Part shown: positions 59,764-64,000 of the stretch, piece after piece
Layout of the letters: every line of letters starts with the position of its first letter
Position numbering within the stretch: position 1 is the stretch's first letter
DNA from: Lingula anatina
Lineage: Eukaryota > Brachiopoda > Lingulata > Lingulida > Lingulidae
Assembly: GCF_001039355.2 (NCBI RefSeq)
Contig: NW_019775498.1
Location: forward strand, 42,163-106,162
Reading direction: 5' to 3'
DNA length: 64,000 bases
Made by a program: the position numbers and the translations under genes
The notes under the pieces: model-generated
What the model was told of the DNA's origin: nothing
Databases searched by the model: none
Seen by the model: only the letters and a program-made list of their open reading frames with translations

Positions 59764-60066
59764 TGTACCTGTGGTTGTTGCTGCACTTTATTAATTGTCC
59801 TACTTCTTAACTGTAACTGTCCTACTGTACCTGTGGTTGTTGCTGCACTTTATTAATTGTCCTACTTCTTAACTGTAACTGTCTTACTGTACCTGTGGTA
59901 GTTGCTGCACTTATTAATTGTCCTACTTCTTAACTGTAACTGTCTTACTGTACCTGTGGTTGTTGCTGCACTTTATTAATTATCCTACTTCTTAACTGTA
60001 ACTGTCTTACTGTACCTGTGGTTGTTGCTGCACTTTATTAATTGTCCTACTTCTTAACTGTATGGC
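59764..60066. repeat. 62-bp tandem repeat, about five units
   Basis: TGTACCTGTGG recurs at 59764, 59826, 59888, 59949 and 60011 (periods 61-62). Each unit contains TTGTTGCTGCACTTTATTAA and CCTACTTCTTAACTGTAACT. Because 62 is not a multiple of three it is unlikely to be a protein repeat. Confidence 0.9.
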
Positions 60067-60651
60067 ATTGTTAAAAGGTGTGCTCATCTGTACTTGAGGA
60101 TCAAGCCGCTAGGTTTCTCCACCAAGATTGCAGTTGAAAGGAAACATATTGTTGAAAGACTAACTGAGCAAGGTACCACTTCAAAGGAAGTGTTGTCAGT
60201 CAAAGTTAAAGAACATCCAAAAGTCCTTGGATAAATGCCAAGATCACTTTGTGAGTTCAGTTCCAAAACTGTGGCTTTACCATTTGGATCAACTAGTCCT
60301 CTGGAATTTCTACTGTGGGAATCAAAAATGAAATATCTGACATGGTATGCACAATATGACTTAATTTTGGGTAGAATATCCTATGGTGGTGCAGTACCAC
60401 CATATTTACACCAAAATCCCCTTTTGTCAATTTATTAAGTTTCCAGTATTTTGGTCAAGAAATATTTCTAGTGATTGGTAACAATATCTGCACGTCACTT
60501 GGGCATGTCTTGAATACAACCTAATGTTTCCCCATTCAATTATGATCTTTGGTCTTAATCCTGTAACAAATGTGATGTTTTTCACCAACAGTGAACCTTC
60601 TATTGTTAATTTGTTAGGACAGGATTCAATTGCATTGTGACCATAACACTC
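60067..60651. other. Retroelement-associated DNA, no clear gene
   Basis: Contains short ORFs on both strands without recognised motifs. Position between gag-like and envelope-like fragments suggests decayed element sequence. Confidence 0.35.
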
Positions 60652-61005
60652 TCACTTTCTCCTGTTATCTCCAAGGCAAGGTAGTTTTTTGGTTTTCTTT
60701 TTACATCTGACACATATTGTGACAAAAATTAGCAGTAGAAAGATGATCAGAGAGTATATGGGAGTTGCGATTTCATGTGTTACTGCTTTGTAGAGCTCAA
60801 AATATCCCGTTGTTGGTGTTGTTGTGGTGATGTATGTTGTGTATCTGAAGACGGGTGCTGGATTTGCTTTTGCATGACCAACGGCTTGCAGAGTTGTGGT
60901 CAGGACTTTTAGTTTGTATTGTACTGAGTTCTTTAATATACCACCGGGTATAAAATTACTCCTAAGGGCTCTAATGCAAACGTGAAGTTCCAAGGTTCGG
61001 TACAC
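60652..61005 (-). CDS. Unrecognised short ORF with one membrane segment
   Basis: 117 codons. A Thr-rich stretch is followed by a single hydrophobic helix of about 20 residues and then a Lys/Arg/Cys-rich cytoplasmic-like tail. The layout matches the C-terminal end of a type I membrane protein such as a retroelement envelope, but no family was recognised. It may be a remnant of the same element as the downstream envelope-like ORF. Confidence 0.35.
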   Translation of the reverse strand: MYRTLELHVCIRALRSNFIPGGILKNSVQYKLKVLTTTLQAVGHAKANPAPVFRYTTYITTTTPTTGYFELYKAVTHEIATPIYSLIIFLLLIFVTICVRCKKKTKKLPCLGDNRRK

Positions 61006-61037
61006 GATTCCCGACTTGAGTTATGCTCAGAGAGAAT

Positions 61038-61306
61038 AGCAACGCAACACCACTGTTTCGTTACAAAATCACAAACTGAATTTTATTTGGCTTCGTAGCC
61101 TTCTTTATACTTAAAACCGGCGTGCCAGACCTTTAATGTTTACGAGTTTAAAGATAAGAAGAGCGTCTAAAGATAAGAGTGATTACTGCGATAGGGTAGA
61201 GGGAAAGAGCGTCTAAAGATAAGAGTAATTACTATAAACTAATTGAGCCGCGTGCACATGCCCGCGACTCTGATCAAAGGAAATTTAAAATATACTGGTC
61301 TGAACA
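61038..61306 (+). repeat. R unit, direct copy 1 (LTR-like or leader repeat)
   Basis: 61065-61306 is almost identical to 62859-63099. The adjoining 27 bases (61038-61064) are present at the other copy as their reverse complement (62832-62858). The unit contains twice-repeated GCGTCTAAAGATAAGAG motifs and ends with the first codons of the envelope-like ORF in plus orientation. Confidence 0.9.
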
Positions 61307-61926
61307 CGCCTTCCGTTTTTACCAGAAAAAAAACACATTTTTTTTTTCATTAATTACGTCAAAGATATTCATTCTGGATAGTATTTACAATATATATACA
61401 TGACGAATCGGCCCGGGGGAAAACCAGAGATAAAACCCTTTGATTTATGTCTTTGAATAAAGGGGAAAAAAAAACTCTGGAAACCGGGCAATTGACGTTT
61501 TATAATTTAAAGTCTTTGAAGATTGATATTTGAGTCTTTCCATCGTCGGCAAAGGGCAGGGTGAAGTTTGAATAATTTCCTCATCGGGGGGTCCACCATT
61601 ACTTTTGCTGTGGGGTCACACTTATTTCCGGGATGCAGGGCTGATGGGTCAAATGGATCGAAGCGCTTTCGTTTTACCGGCGGAGCGTTAGCGAGGCGAA
61701 GTGCAGTGGACATCGGCGATGATGGATTTCGGGTGGAACAGTCGCTGGTTGGCGGAGTCTACCATCATCGAGTTTACGGTTCAAAAGTATGGCTACAGTA
61801 GGCCCAGGGTCATAATCTGAAAAATTCAAAAGTAAAAACGCTCCCCACACCGGGAAATTATCCCTGAAAAATAATCTATACAAAGATATCGTGATAAAAT
61901 TCATTATAATTGAGCTCGCCATTAAT
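61307..61926. other. Sequence between the R unit and the envelope-like ORF
   Basis: Short overlapping ORFs on both strands, none recognised. The region presumably belongs to the 3' part of the minus-strand element. Confidence 0.35.
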
Positions 61927-62781
61927 TTATTTTATTTCGTTGTACATCAACATCCCATCTCGCTGTGGGGTGTACAACACCTGAAGTGGGCTTGGTCCAG
62001 GGTTTGCGGTCATTTTGTTCCTAGGGATAAATTGAATGTCATTAGGTGCCGAGTCCTTAATTAGGGTGGCAGATTCCGGTTCTGTTTCTATGGTAATTGG
62101 TCTCGGCTTCGATCTTCCCTGAAATTTCTTCAAACATTTAGTTAGCCACCATTTCCGTATAATTATGATAACTATTCCAATGACAATCATAATTAAAGCA
62201 AAAGTGCCTAAATAACCCCACACATTACTAGAATCTGGTATAAAATCTTCACAAAGGCTTTTGTCATTCCATGTAATTTGTTTTAAAGGGACGGTCGATT
62301 GGAGGGCTAGGTCTTTCTGATTTAAGTTTTTCAACAGTTTGAGAGCCTTGTTTTCGCGTATCGTATCGGTTAAATTTAGTCCTTTAGAGAAATTTAATTG
62401 AATAGGGTGGATTTCGATTTTCCCAATTTGGTGAACTACGCCGGGTAAAATATAATTATCCCCCTGAATTTCGCATCCGTTCTCTACATTAAATAAATAA
62501 GTTCCGGATCGAATTTTCACAGAATGTTCTACCGTATTGTCGCATCTCGTGTACAAAGTCTCCCCCCAAGTAACAATAACATATTGTCCCGGTTTAATTT
62601 CTTTAGCAAAGCCTTTGTCTAAACTTTTGGAGATTTTAATTTCACATGCTTCCCTATGTTTTTCATCCCCTGCGATTATTGCCCGTTCACATTTTTGACC
62701 AGTTTTATAAAGGGGTCCGGAACTACAAACCACAGTCAGACCAGTATATTTTAAATTTCCTTTGATCAGAGTCGCGGGCAT
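61927..62781 (-). CDS. Envelope-like (Env) glycoprotein fragment of an endogenous retroelement
   Basis: 284 codons from the ATG at 62781 (the frame is open to 62796). The N-terminal part lacks a signal peptide. The middle has several cysteines and predicted N-glycosylation sites. A strong transmembrane helix (WGYLGTFALIMIVIGIVIII) is followed by a basic, Pro-rich tail of about 90 residues ending in a Tyr-containing motif. This type I layout fits the membrane-fusion/anchor half of envelope proteins captured by Gypsy/errantivirus-like elements (inference). The first residues are encoded by inverted R-unit sequence, so the 5' end appears rearranged. No intact pol is present, so the element is not autonomous. 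Confidence 0.55.
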   Translation of the reverse strand: MPATLIKGNLKYTGLTVVCSSGPLYKTGQKCERAIIAGDEKHREACEIKISKSLDKGFAKEIKPGQYVIVTWGETLYTRCDNTVEHSVKIRSGTYLFNVENGCEIQGDNYILPGVVHQIGKIEIHPIQLNFSKGLNLTDTIRENKALKLLKNLNQKDLALQSTVPLKQITWNDKSLCEDFIPDSSNVWGYLGTFALIMIVIGIVIIIIRKWWLTKCLKKFQGRSKPRPITIETEPESATLIKDSAPNDIQFIPRNKMTANPGPSPLQVLYTPQRDGMLMYNEIK

Positions 62782-62831
62782 GTGCACGCGGCTCAATTAG
62801 TTTATAGTAATTACTCTTATCTTTAGACGCT
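62737..62831 (-). repeat. R unit, inverted partial copy
   Basis: Reverse complement of 63001-63096 and of 61208-61302. It spans the start of the envelope-like ORF and makes a ~95-bp inverted repeat with the neighbouring direct copy. Confidence 0.9.
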
Positions 62832-63099
62832 GTAACGAAACAGTGGTGTTGCGTTGCTAAATCACAAACTGAATTTTATTTGGCTTCGTAGCCTTCTTTA
62901 TACTTAAAACCGGCGTGCCAGACCTTTAATGTTTACGAGTTTAAAGATAAGAAGAGCGTCTAAAGATAAGAGTGATTACTGCGATAGGGTAGAGGGAAAG
63001 AGCGTCTAAAGATAAGAGTAATTACTATAAACTAATTGAGCCGCGTGCACATGCCCGCGACTCTGATCAAAGGAAATTTAAAATATACTGGTCTGAACA
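62832..63099 (+). repeat. R unit, direct copy 2
   Basis: See 61038-61306. The first 27 bases are inverted relative to copy 1; the remaining ~241 bases are co-linear and near identical. Confidence 0.9.
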
Positions 63100-63780
63100 G
63101 TATGCTAAACCAAATGAGAACACTAGCCCAAAACTTGCAATGCTCAAAGCTGCATATGTCAGTATTTCTTTAAAGTTGAATTCTGTATCTAGACAAGTCC
63201 ACAAAATATGTACTGAATGTACTAAATGGTAGGAAGCTTTCACTCACTATCGTTCACTTACGCTCACTTACACAAGTAACCTTTCACTCTCACGATCGAT
63301 CCCAGATTCGAAGGTCTAAAACTTCATGAAAGTGTGTGTGCCAGAAACTAAGTCAACCACAAGGATAAATCAACATAAGGCTGCTTCATTTAACAACTGA
63401 CCAAGATTCATAACAAATACGATCTTTTGTACAACTTTCTTTTATCGCAACAATCTTATGTGGATTTTCTGTTGCAGGTCCATGTCCAATCAGCGCGCCA
63501 AAAGTTAATGGATTCTAATTACATAATTACGTTGTTGGGAGTGCTCTTGATCTCCGGGTGCTTAATAAATGAAAATCATCAAAAAATTGTAATTTGGCCT
63601 AGAAGGAAATGATTTTTATGTACAGACACAGATGTGTCTGTAAATATTGCCATCACCTGCGTCTGTCGTCGCTGATGCCAATGCCGATGCCGTCGCTGGC
63701 GCCGTGCACTTTCCTTGTAAACACGATAAGTGGAAGGCAGTTTTACTTTTTGGCTTTATATTTACAGAGCTGATGAATAT
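63100..63780. other. No gene recognised
   Basis: Unremarkable sequence after the retroelement debris. A short GC-rich stretch (about 63655-63705) has GATGCCAATGCCGATGCCGT repeats. Confidence 0.4.
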
Positions 63781-63784
63781 TCAT

Positions 63785-64000
63785 AAAACGCAGGTCAAGT
63801 TCGAAAATCAGCATGATCGGGCCATTATTGTAGAAGTTATGCTGTTTTTTCACTTTTCAGCATATATGCAACCTTGTAAACACATTTTAAGGAAAACCGT
63901 TAGGCCTGTTGTCATGAAACTCACAGGAGTAATCAATCTTACTAAAACGCAGGTCAAGTTCGAAAATCAGCATGATCGGGCCACTATTTTAGTAGTTATG
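63785..64000. repeat. Start of a ~159-bp period tandem repeat
   Basis: AAAACGCAGGTCAAGTTCG and GAAAATCAGCATGATCGGGC occur at 63785 and again at 63944 in the same order. CCTTGTAAACAC also recurs near 63712 and 63871. The array continues beyond the window. Confidence 0.75.

Noticed and set aside
59764-60066. CRISPR-like regular repeats
   Set aside because: The units are contiguous 61-62 bp tandem repeats without unique spacers, and this is animal DNA.
61038-63099. Simple LTR retrotransposon with two LTRs
   Set aside because: The repeats are direct but the adjoining 27 bp are inverted, a third inverted copy exists and no gag-pol lies between them.

Overview
The window is AT-rich animal nuclear DNA with multi-exon genes, GT-AG introns, long intergenic stretches, microsatellites and many small transposon remnants. 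A selenocysteine tRNA, an SLC19-type vitamin transporter, a membrane-type multicopper oxidase and a RecQ/DUF6589 pair together suggest a lophotrochozoan invertebrate, most likely a heterozygous mollusc (perhaps a bivalve). The species cannot be fixed from sequence alone.

Layout. 1-4.2 kb: gene-poor, with a 178-bp hAT-like MITE, a G-rich tract and a foldback element. 4194-4280: an intact tRNA-Sec(TCA) with an upstream TATA box and a T-run terminator. 4.9-7.1 kb (+): a RecQ-family helicase whose DExH-box exon is missing. 8.5-13.3 kb (-): a seven-exon, 941-codon DUF6589-type gene with an N-terminal CxxC...CxxC module, convergent with the helicase. 15.5-19.7 kb (+): a complete seven-exon SLC19A-like transporter (593 aa). 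20.1-31.4 kb: a ~5.5-5.9 kb segment present twice, joined at a single n (25970). The first copy holds only the 3' part of a multicopper oxidase gene. The second copy runs on into the full nine-exon gene (28169-36636, minus, 970 aa). 36.7-45.2 kb: no recognisable genes, scattered MITEs. 45.2-45.9 kb: three MITEs in tandem separated by the same 4-bp target TAAG. 46.0-59.2 kb: a ~6.6 kb segment present twice, again joined at a single n (52605), with no clear protein gene but a possible spliced non-coding transcript. 59.2-63.1 kb: retroelement debris (gag-like and envelope-like ORFs, 62-bp tandem repeats, a ~240-bp unit in direct and inverted copies). 63.8-64 kb: start of a ~159-bp period repeat.

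Most notable points. (1) The multicopper oxidase carries an approximately 300-residue Met/His/Ser/Asn-rich insertion, with pentads of the MDHSx and MGNSx type, between its second and third cupredoxin parts. It resembles the copper-binding repeats of bacterial CopA/PcoA. (2) The RecQ-DUF6589 convergent pair may be a mobile or domesticated helicase-transposase system. (3) Both large duplications meet at a single n, so they are probably two haplotypes placed in tandem by the assembler. If so, they give filled/empty-site evidence for recent MITE insertions. (4) At least ten MITEs share one terminal core and 4-bp target duplications.

All exon joins below were made by hand. Reading phase was checked at every junction; no alignment or search was run.
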